Below are positions 37,778-46,157 of a stretch of 64,000 nucleotides of DNA, in pieces (positions within the stretch are counted from its first letter, which is position 1; each line of letters begins with the position of its first letter). A program made the translations under genes and the position numbers. This DNA is from JBGPLJ01 sp963826145 (GTDB taxonomy: Bacteria; Pseudomonadota; Gammaproteobacteria; Steroidobacterales; Steroidobacteraceae). Below the pieces are notes generated by a model, which saw nothing but the letters and a program-made list of their open reading frames with translations, was not told the DNA's origin and did no database searches. The DNA is taken from assembly GCA_963826145.1 (NCBI GenBank), contig CAWGVW010000002.1, forward strand, positions 1,116,001 through 1,180,000, read 5' to 3'.

Positions 37778-39096
37778 ACACCCGAACCCTGCTGCTCGCG
37801 GCTTTCATCCTTGCAAGTACCACGGCGTTCGCCGGCATGGCGGAGAAAGCCGTGCGCAAGAACATTGACGGCGCGGATGTCATCGCATACCCGACCGCCA
37901 TCCAGGAGGTCGTTACGATCACCGGCTCGCTGCCGGCCGGCGACTCGTTCGCGGACGCCGGCAATCCGGCGGTGCCGACACTCACCGGCATGATGCTCGA
38001 CAAGGGCACGGCAACGGCCGACAAGTTCGCGATCGCTCAGCAGCTGGAAAGCGTCGGCGCGACGATTTCATTCAGCGTTGGCGACCAGACACTCGGATTG
38101 CGGGCCAAGTGCCTGCGCAAGGACGCTCCGAAAATCCTGCACCTCCTCATCGAGCAGCTGCGCGCTCCATCGTTTCCCGTCGGTGAATTCGAGAAGGCGA
38201 AGAAGCAGCTCTCGGGGTCGCTCAAGCGATCGCTCGAAGACACGGATTTTCGCGCCGACGATGCGTTTTCACGCGCAGCCTTTCCCCCGGGCCATCCGAA
38301 CCGCAGGGTCGCCGCCGAAGACATGCTCGCGGCCATCGACCGCGTGAAGCTCGAGGACGTGAAGGGTTTCCATGCGAAGTACTACGGGCCGTCGCATCTC
38401 ACGCTCGTGATCGTCGGCGACCTCGACGTGAAGGGAGTCCAGGCTCAGCTCGCCAAGGACATTGCCGGCTGGAAGGGCGGCGTGCCCGTCCTTACGGCGC
38501 CGCGCGCTTCGACGCCCGATGCCGGCAAGACACAGGCGATCGAGATGGCGGACAAGACTAGCGTCTCGATCATCCTCGGCCAGGCGAGCGGCGTGCGTTA
38601 CAGCGACGCCGACGCGCTCGCGCTGCGCATGGGCGCCGCCATTCTCGGTAGCGGTTTTACGGGCCGGCTCATGAAAGTCGTCCGCGACCAGGAGGGCCTC
38701 ACCTACGGCATCGGTTCGTACATGGACAACGACACGTATACGGACGGCGATTGGCGCATCACGGCCTCGTTCGCGCCGGAGCTTCTGGACAAAGGCGTGG
38801 CATCGACGCGGCGCGAACTCACGCGCTGGTGGAAGGAGGGCGTCTCGGCCGAGGAGCTCCAGGCGCGCAAGGCGGACCTCGTCGGCTCCTATAAGGTCGG
38901 CCTCGCGACGACCGACGGCCTCGCAAGCTTTCTGCTCAGGACAATCCAGCGCGGCAAACCCTTGACGTGGCTCGATGACTATCCGAAGGCGATCAACGCC
39001 CTGGGCCTCGAGCAGGTGAACGGAGCAATACGCAAGTACCTGAACCCGGATAAAATGGTGCTCATCGAAGCGGGTACGCTCCCCAAGCCAAACTAG
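37774..39096 (+). CDS. M16-family peptidase, non-catalytic partner
   Basis: 440 residues from ATG 37774, overlapping the previous stop (ATGA). A signal peptide (LLLAAFILASTTAFAG) is present and the M16 fold is recognisable (FHAKYYGPSHLTLVIVGDL, LMKVVRDQEGLTYGIGS). The HxxEH zinc motif is missing: the equivalent region reads VPTLTGMMLDKGT. Such active/inactive pairs form heterodimers in this family. Confidence 0.85.
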   Translation: MNTRTLLLAAFILASTTAFAGMAEKAVRKNIDGADVIAYPTAIQEVVTITGSLPAGDSFADAGNPAVPTLTGMMLDKGTATADKFAIAQQLESVGATISFSVGDQTLGLRAKCLRKDAPKILHLLIEQLRAPSFPVGEFEKAKKQLSGSLKRSLEDTDFRADDAFSRAAFPPGHPNRRVAAEDMLAAIDRVKLEDVKGFHAKYYGPSHLTLVIVGDLDVKGVQAQLAKDIAGWKGGVPVLTAPRASTPDAGKTQAIEMADKTSVSIILGQASGVRYSDADALALRMGAAILGSGFTGRLMKVVRDQEGLTYGIGSYMDNDTYTDGDWRITASFAPELLDKGVASTRRELTRWWKEGVSAEELQARKADLVGSYKVGLATTDGLASFLLRTIQRGKPLTWLDDYPKAINALGLEQVNGAIRKYLNPDKMVLIEAGTLPKPN

Positions 39097-39100
39097 AAGA

Positions 39101-40441
39101 ATGCAGGACCTGACCCAAGGGTCGATCGTCAAGCACCTCATGCAGATGGCCGCGTTCATCGCGGCCGGCATGCTGTTCCAGACGCTTTACATCATCGTCG
39201 ACCTCTATTTCGTCTCCGCGCTCGGCAAGGAAGCGCTCGCCGGCGTCGGCGCGGCCGCCAACGTCATGTTCATCGTGATGGCGGTGATGCAGGTACTGAC
39301 CATTGGCGGCGTCACGCTCATTTCCCACGCGGTGGGCCGTAAGGACCAGGCGGAGGCGAATCTCGTTTTCAACCAGTCGATGCTGCTATCCGTGCTGGTG
39401 GGCGCCTTCGTGATTTTCCTGGGATACGCCGTCACGTCGAGCTACATCGCATCGATCACGGCGGACGCCGCCACCGCCGAGGCGGGCAGGACCTACCTCT
39501 ATTGGTATCTACCGGGGCTCGCTCTCAACATCACGATGACGGGCCTCGGCGCGGCGCTGCGCGGAACGGGCATCGTGAAGCCGACGATGGTCGTGCAGTC
39601 GGCCACCGTCATCCTGAACATCATCCTGGCGCCGATCCTGATCGCGGGGTGGGGCACCGGCCATCCGCTCGGGGTGATGGGCGCCGCGCTCGCGACTTCG
39701 ATATCGATCGTCGTTGGCGTCGTGATGCTGCTCGGCTATTTCATCCGCCTCGAGCACTACGTGGCGTTCAACTTTGTCGAGTGGCGGCCGAACTTCGCGA
39801 TCTGGAAGCGCCTGCTCAACGTCGGGTTGCCGGCCGGCGGCGAGTTCATGCTGTTCTTCGTCGTCGTTACGGTCATCTACGCCTGCGTGCGCCAGTTCGG
39901 CGCCGACGCGCAAGCGGGCGTAGCGGTGGGCTTGCGCGTGGGGCAGGCGATTTTCCTGCCGGCGATGGCCGTCGCCTTCGCTGTGTCGCCGATCGCGGGT
40001 CAGAACTTCGGCGCGAAGCTCGGCGACCGGGTGCGAGAGACGTTCAGGTCGGCGCTCTGGATCGGCATCGTCATCATGGCGGTGCTGACGCTCCTCTGCC
40101 AGTTGAGCCCCGAGTCGCTGATTCATCCATTTTCGAAGGACCCGGCAGTGGTTGCTGTCGGCGCGCAGTACCTGCACATCGTCTCCTGGAATTTCGTGTG
40201 CAACGGCATCATCTTCGCGTGCTCGGGCCTCTTCCAGGGCCTCGGCAACACCTGGCCGGCGCTCATGAGCAGCGGCATTCGCATCTTCACGTTCGTGCTG
40301 CCCGCGATCTGGATGGCGCAGCAGCCTTGGGTGAAGATCGAGGACTTCTGGTATGTCTCGGTCGCGTCGATCACGCTGCAAGCGGTGATCAGCCTGCTGT
40401 TCCTGCGCAGCGAGATGCGCAAGCGACTTGCGTTCGCCTGA
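39101..40441 (+). CDS. MATE-family efflux transporter
   Basis: 446 residues and about twelve helices. N- and C-halves both carry the MATE pattern (IVKHLMQMAAFIAAGMLFQT, YWYLPGLALNITMTGLGAAL, AVSPIAGQNFGAKLGDRVRE). It exports cationic compounds in exchange for Na+ or H+. It begins 4 bp after the M16 pair and converges with csrA 6 bp apart. Confidence 0.88.
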   Translation: MQDLTQGSIVKHLMQMAAFIAAGMLFQTLYIIVDLYFVSALGKEALAGVGAAANVMFIVMAVMQVLTIGGVTLISHAVGRKDQAEANLVFNQSMLLSVLVGAFVIFLGYAVTSSYIASITADAATAEAGRTYLYWYLPGLALNITMTGLGAALRGTGIVKPTMVVQSATVILNIILAPILIAGWGTGHPLGVMGAALATSISIVVGVVMLLGYFIRLEHYVAFNFVEWRPNFAIWKRLLNVGLPAGGEFMLFFVVVTVIYACVRQFGADAQAGVAVGLRVGQAIFLPAMAVAFAVSPIAGQNFGAKLGDRVRETFRSALWIGIVIMAVLTLLCQLSPESLIHPFSKDPAVVAVGAQYLHIVSWNFVCNGIIFACSGLFQGLGNTWPALMSSGIRIFTFVLPAIWMAQQPWVKIEDFWYVSVASITLQAVISLLFLRSEMRKRLAFA

Positions 40442-40447
40442 CGGCGA

Positions 40448-40639
40448 CTATTCTTTTCTGCGGATCGCGAGTTGTGCGGGCGCTTCGATGCCCATCTTGA
40501 TACGTCGGCCCGTGCCGCCGAGCAGCGTGATCTGAATCGGGCCGTTCGCGAACAGCTCTTTCAATGTCATCTGTTCGTCGGTGCCTTCGGCAGGCGAAAT
40601 GACGATCGACTCATCGGCGCGTCGGCTGAGCACTAACAT
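40448..40639 (-). CDS. CsrA-family RNA-binding regulator with RsmN-like insertion
   Basis: 63 residues. It starts MLVLSRRADESIVIS and ends IKMGIEAPAQLAIRRKE, the first and last strands of CsrA. Between them is an extra, probably helical segment of about 17 residues (PAEGTDEQMTLKELFANGP) that canonical CsrA lacks. The Pseudomonas RsmN/RsmF subtype carries a comparable insertion. It probably binds GGA motifs in mRNA leaders. It lies 11 bp after flgN in a flgM-flgN-csrA unit, suggesting post-transcriptional control of motility. Confidence 0.8.
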   Translation of the reverse strand: MLVLSRRADESIVISPAEGTDEQMTLKELFANGPIQITLLGGTGRRIKMGIEAPAQLAIRRKE

Positions 40640-40650
40640 GTTCGCGACCC

Positions 40651-41163
40651 TTATGCCCTGGCAATGGCCCGGGCGCCGCCCGCAGTGGAGGTGCGTGCGC
40701 CGTTCGGTCCGTAGGTTTCCGCGCCGCCCGTCCCGCGCAACACGCCGAGGAGCTGACGAATCTGTTTCTGTCGGACGCCGACGATGAGGCCATTGGCCTC
40801 GTTCGCGTCCCGGCAGCGACTCGTGATCCCGAGCAGTCTTTGCCATGTGGTCCGGAGCGTCGCCCCCGGCCGGATCGTCATGCCTGGAGAAGAGGTCGAT
40901 GCCTGGCGATCGAGCGCGTCGATCAGCTGTTCGAAGGAAGCGCGGGTCTCGTAGCCCTGGCACATCAGGCGCCGTTCCTGCTCGACCTGCTCGAATCGCT
41001 TCAGGGCCGCAAGCTTCGCGGCGCCGGCGCGATCGAGCGCGGACGCGTCCGTCCCTTTGAGGGCGGTGCGTTCCTCTTCCAGAGTCGTCAGCAGGGATTC
41101 GGCGACCGCAATCTCGGCGTCGAGATGGGCCCTGAGTTCCGGATGTAAGTCTTGCGCGTGCAT
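40651..41163 (-). CDS. flgN: Flagellar export chaperone FlgN
   Basis: 170 residues, mostly helical (LRAHLDAEIAVAESLLTTLE, FEQVEQERRLMCQGYETRAS, then RDANEANGLIVGVRQKQIRQ). The ANGxxI segment near 120 is typical of FlgN, which escorts the hook-associated proteins FlgK and FlgL to the export gate. It is 19 bp after flgM. Confidence 0.85.
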   Translation of the reverse strand: MHAQDLHPELRAHLDAEIAVAESLLTTLEEERTALKGTDASALDRAGAAKLAALKRFEQVEQERRLMCQGYETRASFEQLIDALDRQASTSSPGMTIRPGATLRTTWQRLLGITSRCRDANEANGLIVGVRQKQIRQLLGVLRGTGGAETYGPNGARTSTAGGARAIARA

Positions 41164-41182
41164 GCGCAGCTCACTTGCCAGG

Positions 41183-41491
41183 TCAGCTCAGGTCGCGTTC
41201 GAACTGCAGCATCTTGTCGGCGACGCGTTCCGCATCCACGGTGAATGCGTCGCGGGCGAGGGCGTCTTTGACCGCCTGCACCTTCTCGGCATTCGTCACC
41301 GGGGCTTTGGCCACCGCTTCCTCCAGCTTTTGCAGCTGGCGGGCCGTATCGGTCACGGTCACGGTGTCGCGAGCCTTGCTCACGGGCGCTGCCGGCTGGG
41401 TCGAGCCGTCGGCACGACCAGCGGCGCCGCTGCGGTTACCCCCTGTAACCACCGGCTGAGTCTGATTGAATCCGTCGATCTTGTTCGCCAT
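41183..41491 (-). CDS. flgM: Anti-sigma-28 factor FlgM
   Basis: 102 residues. A disordered N-terminal half is followed by the FliA-binding C-terminus (VTVTDTARQLQKLEEAVAKA, then KVQAVKDALARDAFTVDAER). It holds FliA inactive until it is secreted through the completed hook. Its own sigma-28 promoter is seen at 41535-41561. Confidence 0.92.
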   Translation of the reverse strand: MANKIDGFNQTQPVVTGGNRSGAAGRADGSTQPAAPVSKARDTVTVTDTARQLQKLEEAVAKAPVTNAEKVQAVKDALARDAFTVDAERVADKMLQFERDLS

Positions 41492-41534
41492 GTGAGTCTT
41501 CTACTCTCCAGAGCCGATCTGGCCCTCACGCAGG

Positions 41535-41561
41535 TTATCGTCCGGAAAACCCCTAACTTTA
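41535..41561 (-). promoter_or_regulatory. Sigma-28 (FliA) promoter of flgM
   Basis: On the minus strand, TAAA (41561-41558), a 15-nt spacer, then GACGATAA (41542-41535), compared with the consensus TAAA-N15-GCCGATAA. Predicted start is about 36 nt before the flgM ATG. Confidence 0.75.
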
Positions 41562-41583
41562 GGGCACTTAAGTCAAATCGTAC

Positions 41584-42303
41584 TCAATGAAATGATACTT
41601 CCACCAGCCCCGTGCCGACCGCGACACCGTCGATCTGCCGGCCCGATCCAAGATTCTGCACGCGCACCCGTTCGCGCAATGCTGCATCGGCGAGCGCGCG
41701 GCCCTGGGCGCGAACCGTCATGGCGCCCGATTGGGCGATCAGCGTGACCACATCGCCCCGGTGAATCACATGATCGGCCGAAAGCAGCGAAGGTGAAATC
41801 ACGGTGCCCGCGACAACCGGCCGGGCGAGCGTAAATCCTGCAAGTTCCGCCGGATCCCGCATGTAGCTCGAGGGCAGGGAACTCGTGTCACGCTCTTCCA
41901 CCACGAGATCCGCGGGCGCGAGCGTCGCGCCGCGGTCGACCGACCGGGAAGCGACCACCACGCGATCGTAGTAGTGGACTTCGACCGCAACGTAGATGCG
42001 CCACCCGCCCGGATCAGCACAGCGTACCTGAACCGTCATTCGTGAAGGCAATCGGGCGCCGGGCGCGAGCGAAGTCTGAAGCGGCGATTTGCACGCAACG
42101 AGTTGCAAGCGCGAATCGAGCGCAGCGATCTGGGTCTGACGGCGCGTGCCCGTCTGCGGTCCGGCGCTGGCGGCGAAATGGCGAGCGGCTTCCGAGATGT
42201 CGGCGAGACTCTGAAACGCGCCGCCATCGCTGCTGATCGCAAGCGTGACCGGAAAGCTGCCGAGCACTGCGAGCGCGAATGTGGCGAGACGAAGGTTCCT
42301 CAT
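41584..42303 (-). CDS. flgA: Flagellar P-ring assembly chaperone FlgA
   Basis: 239 residues from ATG 42303. A signal peptide (LRLATFALAVLGSFPVTLA) is followed by an SAF domain. C-terminal segments include ARPVVAGTVISPSLLSADHV, VIHRGDVVTLIAQSGAMTVR and ALADAALRERVRVQNLGSGR, typical of FlgA. It assists P-ring (FlgI) assembly in the periplasm. An upstream in-frame ATG at 43032 runs through flgB antisense and is rejected. It is divergent from flgB. Confidence 0.92.
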   Translation of the reverse strand: MRNLRLATFALAVLGSFPVTLAISSDGGAFQSLADISEAARHFAASAGPQTGTRRQTQIAALDSRLQLVACKSPLQTSLAPGARLPSRMTVQVRCADPGGWRIYVAVEVHYYDRVVVASRSVDRGATLAPADLVVEERDTSSLPSSYMRDPAELAGFTLARPVVAGTVISPSLLSADHVIHRGDVVTLIAQSGAMTVRAQGRALADAALRERVRVQNLGSGRQIDGVAVGTGLVEVSFH

Positions 42304-42317
42304 AGTGTGGAGGAACC

Positions 42318-42333
42318 TGCAACAGACATGCCA
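42318..42333 (-). promoter_or_regulatory. Sigma-54 promoter of flgA
   Basis: Minus strand: TGGCATG, TCTG, TTGCA, matching TGGCACG-N4-TTGCW at all but one position. With the -12 C at 42319, the predicted start is 42307, only 4 nt before the flgA ATG. Confidence 0.8.
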
Positions 42334-42457
42334 GCCGCCGGATCGGCCGCAAGTCATTGAATCGCGTCGTGGCAGCACGCCGCTCGGCGCGTGGGCGTCA
42401 ACCGTTCGTCGTTTTGCCGCTTGCTTGCCGCCGAAGCGGCGAACCCTTGCCGCTAAT

Positions 42458-42534
42458 CGGTACCGGGATTGGAATACTGGGGATTTGGGCCGCTCGCGCT
42501 CACTCAAATTCCCAGTATTCCAATCCCGGTACCG
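42458..42534. repeat. REP-like palindrome between flgA and flgB
   Basis: Two 29-bp arms (42458-42486 and 42506-42534) are reverse complements at 28 of 29 positions, separated by 19 bp. Arms read CGGTACCGGGATTGGAATAC plus TGGGGATTT. A single arm recurs in flgI (47632-47661). It may fold in RNA, insulate the divergent genes, or be a mobile REP element. Confidence 0.85.
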
Positions 42535-42546
42535 GTTTCGCCCGTG

Positions 42547-42562
42547 TGGCACGGGACTTGCT
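42547..42562 (+). promoter_or_regulatory. Sigma-54 promoter of the flgB operon
   Basis: TGGCACG, GGAC, TTGCT is an exact match to the consensus. The -12 C is at 42561, so the predicted start is 42573, 1 nt before the flgB ATG. FleQ is the likely activator. Confidence 0.88.
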
Positions 42563-42573
42563 TTGGTCCGGGC

Positions 42574-42969
42574 ATGCGCCTCAACGCGGACATCTTCGGC
42601 AATCACGAGCTCGCCCTCATGGCGCGGGCGCGCAGGGCTGGCGTGCTCGCGGCGAATCTCGCGAATGCGGATACGCCGAACTACAAGGCGCGCGACATCG
42701 ATTTCGGTAACGCGCTCGAAGGCGCAGGCGCGCAATCCGATCTGACGCTTGCCACCACGAGCGGCGCGCACCTGGGCGGTATCGACAGCCTCCCGCCGGG
42801 CGGAGATCTCAAGTACCGCATTCCCTTTCAGCCCTCGCTCGATGGCAACACCGTGGAGACGCCGATCGAGATGGCCGCGTTCTCGGAGAATGCCGTGCGC
42901 TACCAGGCGAGCCTCATGTTCATCAACCGCACGATCAACTACATCGAAACCGCGCTGACCGGCCAGTAG
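42574..42969 (+). CDS. flgB: Flagellar proximal rod protein FlgB
   Basis: 131 residues from ATG 42574 (MRLNADIFGNHELALMAR). Upstream in-frame ATGs lie in the palindrome and promoter and are rejected. It carries the rod signature LAANLANADTPNYKARDIDF and a C-terminal helix (VRYQASLMFINRTINYIETA). It forms the proximal rod with FlgC, FlgF and FliE. First gene of flgB-L; no leader or ribosome site is apparent between promoter and ATG. Confidence 0.94.
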   Translation: MRLNADIFGNHELALMARARRAGVLAANLANADTPNYKARDIDFGNALEGAGAQSDLTLATTSGAHLGGIDSLPPGGDLKYRIPFQPSLDGNTVETPIEMAAFSENAVRYQASLMFINRTINYIETALTGQ

Positions 42970-42977
42970 GAACCGCC

Positions 42978-43409
42978 ATGTCGCTCTTTCAGATCTTCGA
43001 CGTATCGGGCTCGGCCATGACGGCGCAGTCAATCCGCCTCAACGCGACGGCGAGCAACCTCGCGAACGCGGAGAGCCTCGCCGGGACGGCGCGCGGCGCC
43101 TACCGGGCACGCCACCCGGTGTTCACATCGCTCATGAGCCAATTCGGCGCCACGCCCGAGGACGACGACGCCACCGTCGGTGTGCGCGTGCTCGGCATCG
43201 TCGAGAGCAGCGCGCCGGCACTCGTGCGCTACCAGCCGGACAACCCGCTCGCCGACGCGCAGGGCAACGTCTACGTATCGAACGTCAACAGCATCGAAGA
43301 GATGACCAACATGATCGCGGCGTCGCGTTCGTTCCAGTCGAACGTCGAGATCATCAATACCTCGCGCGACCTGCTCCTGAAGACCATCACCATGGGAGCG
43401 CGCGGCTGA
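42978..43409 (+). CDS. flgC: Flagellar proximal rod protein FlgC
   Basis: 143 residues. It has the N-terminal SGSAMTAQSIRLNATASNLA with a NAES variant of the rod motif, and the C-terminal NVNSIEEMTNMIAASRSFQS coiled coil. AGGA lies 9 nt before ATG 42978, 8 bp after flgB. Rod subunit. Confidence 0.94.
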   Translation: MSLFQIFDVSGSAMTAQSIRLNATASNLANAESLAGTARGAYRARHPVFTSLMSQFGATPEDDDATVGVRVLGIVESSAPALVRYQPDNPLADAQGNVYVSNVNSIEEMTNMIAASRSFQSNVEIINTSRDLLLKTITMGARG

Positions 43410-43426
43410 CCGCGCGACCTTAAAGC

Positions 43427-44107
43427 ATGACCATCAGCTCCGTCACCGACCTCCAGGCCGCACTCGGCATCGACCCGAACGCGACCGCTGCGACCAAAGA
43501 CAATCAGACGCTCGGGCAGGACGACTTCCTGAAGCTGATGATCACGCAGTTCAAGAACCAGGACCCGTTCAAGCCCCTCGCGAGCGGCGAGTTTCTCTCA
43601 CAGCTTGCACAGTTCAGCACGGTTGCGGGCGTGAAGGACCTGCAGAGTTCCTTCAAGGACATGTCGGCCTCGCTCGTATCGAACCAGGCATTGCAGGCCT
43701 CCTCGCTCCTCGGTCGATCGGTGCTCGTGAACCGCACGAGCGGCGTCTTGGCGGCGGGCGGCACGCTCTCGGGCGCTGTCGATGTGCCGGCGAGCGCGGG
43801 ATCCGTGGTCGTCAACGTCACGGATCAGAACGGCGCGCTCGTGCGCCAGTTGAGCCTCGGCGCGCACGCCAAGGGTCTCGCGGACTACGCGTGGGACGGC
43901 AAGCTCGCCGACGGCACCGCCGCCGCGCCCGGCGTTTACAACGTCGCCGCGCAGCTCATGGTGAACGGTCGCACCCAGAGCGCCGCAAGCGTCCTGGTCG
44001 ACGCGCGCGTCCAGAGCGTGACCATCGGCGCGGATCAGAGCGGCCTCACCTTGAGCCTCGAAGGACTCGGCGACATCGCCTTCAGCGACGTCCGCCAGAT
44101 CAGGTAA
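43427..44107 (+). CDS. flgD: Hook-capping scaffold protein FlgD
   Basis: 226 residues. LGQDDFLKLMITQFKNQDPF near residue 28 is the FlgD signature, followed by SGEFLSQLAQFSTVAGVKDL. The C-terminal FlgD/FNIII-like domain has ADYAWDGKLADGTAAAPGVY. It caps the growing hook and is removed on completion. Confidence 0.94.
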   Translation: MTISSVTDLQAALGIDPNATAATKDNQTLGQDDFLKLMITQFKNQDPFKPLASGEFLSQLAQFSTVAGVKDLQSSFKDMSASLVSNQALQASSLLGRSVLVNRTSGVLAAGGTLSGAVDVPASAGSVVVNVTDQNGALVRQLSLGAHAKGLADYAWDGKLADGTAAAPGVYNVAAQLMVNGRTQSAASVLVDARVQSVTIGADQSGLTLSLEGLGDIAFSDVRQIR

Positions 44108-44140
44108 CCCATTCAATTTCCGTAGCGGAGGAATTCTTCC

Positions 44141-45358
44141 ATGCCATTTCGCATCGCACTCAGCGGGCTCAATGCCGCAACCGCCGATCTCAATGTCACG
44201 GCGAACAACATCGCGAACTCGAACACTTCCGGCTTCAAGGCCTCGCGCGCCGAGTTCGCCGACGTGTTCGCGGTCGGCTCGACGGACTTTCGCTCCAACC
44301 AGGTCGGCAACGGCGTGCGACTCTCAAAGATCGCGCAGCAGTTCGCACAGGGCAACATCAGCTTCACCGACTCGAGCCTCGATCTCGCCGTGAACGGCAC
44401 CGGGTTCTTCACGCTGCACGATCCGTCCGGATACGCCTATACGCGTAACGGCAGTTTCAGCGTCGACCGCGACGGATTCGTCGTCAGCGACAAGAACCAG
44501 CGCCTGCAGGTCTATCCGGCGCTCGCCGGCGGCGGCTTCAACAGCGGAACGTTGACGGACTTGAGCCTCTCGACCACGCAAAGCCCGCCGCAGGCAACGA
44601 CATCGGGCGAAGTCGGCGTCAATTTGCCGGCGTCGGCGGCGGTACCGGCCGTTGCGGTTTTTGATCCGACTAACCCGTTGAGCTACACGAACAGCACCTC
44701 GACCGCGGTCTACGACTCGCTCGGCAACCAGTACACCGCGACCTTCTACTTCATCAAGACGGCGGTGCCGAATTCCTGGAACGTCGCGATGACGGTCGAT
44801 GGAACGCAGGTCGGCGGACTCTTTCCGGCGACCTTCGACGCGAACGGTCAGCTGCTGACGCCCGCGGGCGGCGACATCGCCTTCCCCGCGTTCGCGCCGC
44901 CCGGTGGCGCGGCCCCGATGACCATGACCTTCAACATCCTGAATTCCACGCAGTACGGCGATCAGTTCGGCGTCAACGCGCTCACGCAGGACGGCTTCAG
45001 TTCCGGCCGGCTGACGGGCATCGACATCGACGACACCGGCATCGTGTTCGCGCGCTTCACGAACGGGCGCGCCATCCAGATAGGCCAGCTCGCGCTCTCG
45101 AACTTCCCGAACCCGCAGGGCCTCAGGCAGCTCGGCGATACGACCTGGGGTGAAACGTTCAATGCGGGCACCGTGATTCGCGGTGCACCGGGTTCGGCGA
45201 GCTTCGGCCTGATCCAGGCGGGTGCGCTCGAGGAGTCGAACGTCGACCTCACGAAGGAACTCGTGAACATGATCACCGCGCAGCGCAATTTCCAGGCGAA
45301 CGCGCAGATGATCACGACGGCCGATCAAATCACCCAGACTATTATCAATATTCGCTAG
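44141..45358 (+). CDS. flgE: Flagellar hook protein FlgE
   Basis: 405 residues. The N-terminus MPFRIALSGLNAATADLNVT with NNIANSNTSGFKASRAEF, the FlgE D2 region, and the C-terminus EESNVDLTKELVNMITAQRN identify the hook subunit. Length fits a small FlgE. AGCGGAGG is upstream of the ATG. Confidence 0.95.
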   Translation: MPFRIALSGLNAATADLNVTANNIANSNTSGFKASRAEFADVFAVGSTDFRSNQVGNGVRLSKIAQQFAQGNISFTDSSLDLAVNGTGFFTLHDPSGYAYTRNGSFSVDRDGFVVSDKNQRLQVYPALAGGGFNSGTLTDLSLSTTQSPPQATTSGEVGVNLPASAAVPAVAVFDPTNPLSYTNSTSTAVYDSLGNQYTATFYFIKTAVPNSWNVAMTVDGTQVGGLFPATFDANGQLLTPAGGDIAFPAFAPPGGAAPMTMTFNILNSTQYGDQFGVNALTQDGFSSGRLTGIDIDDTGIVFARFTNGRAIQIGQLALSNFPNPQGLRQLGDTTWGETFNAGTVIRGAPGSASFGLIQAGALEESNVDLTKELVNMITAQRNFQANAQMITTADQITQTIINIR

Positions 45359-45391
45359 GTCAACATCCGATAAGCACTGAGCCGAAGCCAC

Positions 45392-46132
45392 ATGGACAAG
45401 ATGTTGTACGTTGCGATGACTGGCGCCAAGCAGGTGATGCAGGCGCAGGGCATCAACAATCACAACATTGCGAACGCCAACACGACCGGCTTTCGCGCGG
45501 ACCTGCACGGCTTCGGCAGTTTTCCGATCTACGGCGACGGCTACCCGACCCGCGTCAATGCCGTCGTCGAAGACACTGGCTTCGACGAAGCCGTCGGCAC
45601 ACTCACGACCACTGGTCGTGATCTCGACGTCGCCGTGCTCGGATCGGGATGGATCGCCGTGCAGGATGCGAATGGCAAGGAAGCCTACACCCGCATGGGA
45701 AATCTCGAGCTCACGGAGTCGGGCTTGCTGCAGACGGTCGCTGGCCATCCCGTCCTCGGCGACGGTGGCCCTGTGTCGATTCCACCGATCAACGAGATCG
45801 CCATCGGTGGCGATGGCACCGTCTCCGTCGTGCCGCAGGGCCTCGGTCCCGAGACTGTCTCGACGGTGGCCCGGATCAAGCTGGTCGATCCGGCTCGCAT
45901 CGATCTCGTCAAAGGCGATGACGGACTTTTCCGGCTCAAGTCGGGACAGACGGCGCCAGCATCGGCGGACGTGCGGCTCGCCGCCGGAACGCTCGAGTCA
46001 AGCAACGTCAATCTCCCGCAGGCGCTCATCAGCATGATCGAGCTCTCGCGCATGTTCGATCTCGAAGTGCGCGCGATGACAACCGCGGAGCAGACCGAGG
46101 CAGTCGCGACGAAACTGCTGTCGGTGGCATAG
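45392..46132 (+). CDS. flgF: Flagellar proximal rod protein FlgF
   Basis: 246 residues. It begins MDKMLYVAMTGAKQVMQAQG with NNHNIANANTTGFRADLHGF and ends with SNVNLPQALISMIELSRMFD. Rod subunit between FlgE and FlgG genes, as expected. Confidence 0.95.
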   Translation: MDKMLYVAMTGAKQVMQAQGINNHNIANANTTGFRADLHGFGSFPIYGDGYPTRVNAVVEDTGFDEAVGTLTTTGRDLDVAVLGSGWIAVQDANGKEAYTRMGNLELTESGLLQTVAGHPVLGDGGPVSIPPINEIAIGGDGTVSVVPQGLGPETVSTVARIKLVDPARIDLVKGDDGLFRLKSGQTAPASADVRLAAGTLESSNVNLPQALISMIELSRMFDLEVRAMTTAEQTEAVATKLLSVA

Positions 46133-46157
46133 AACTGAAAAAAGGAAGCAAGCAAGC

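Noticed and set aside
41584..43032. 482-codon minus-strand frame covering flgA and antisense of flgB
   Set aside because: Only the part from 42303 is FlgA with a signal peptide; the upstream part is antisense to flgB and the repeat.
45340..45380. TCCGATAA before flgF resembling a sigma-28 -10 element
   Set aside because: The -35 position reads AATA rather than TAAA, and flgF is inside the flgB operon.
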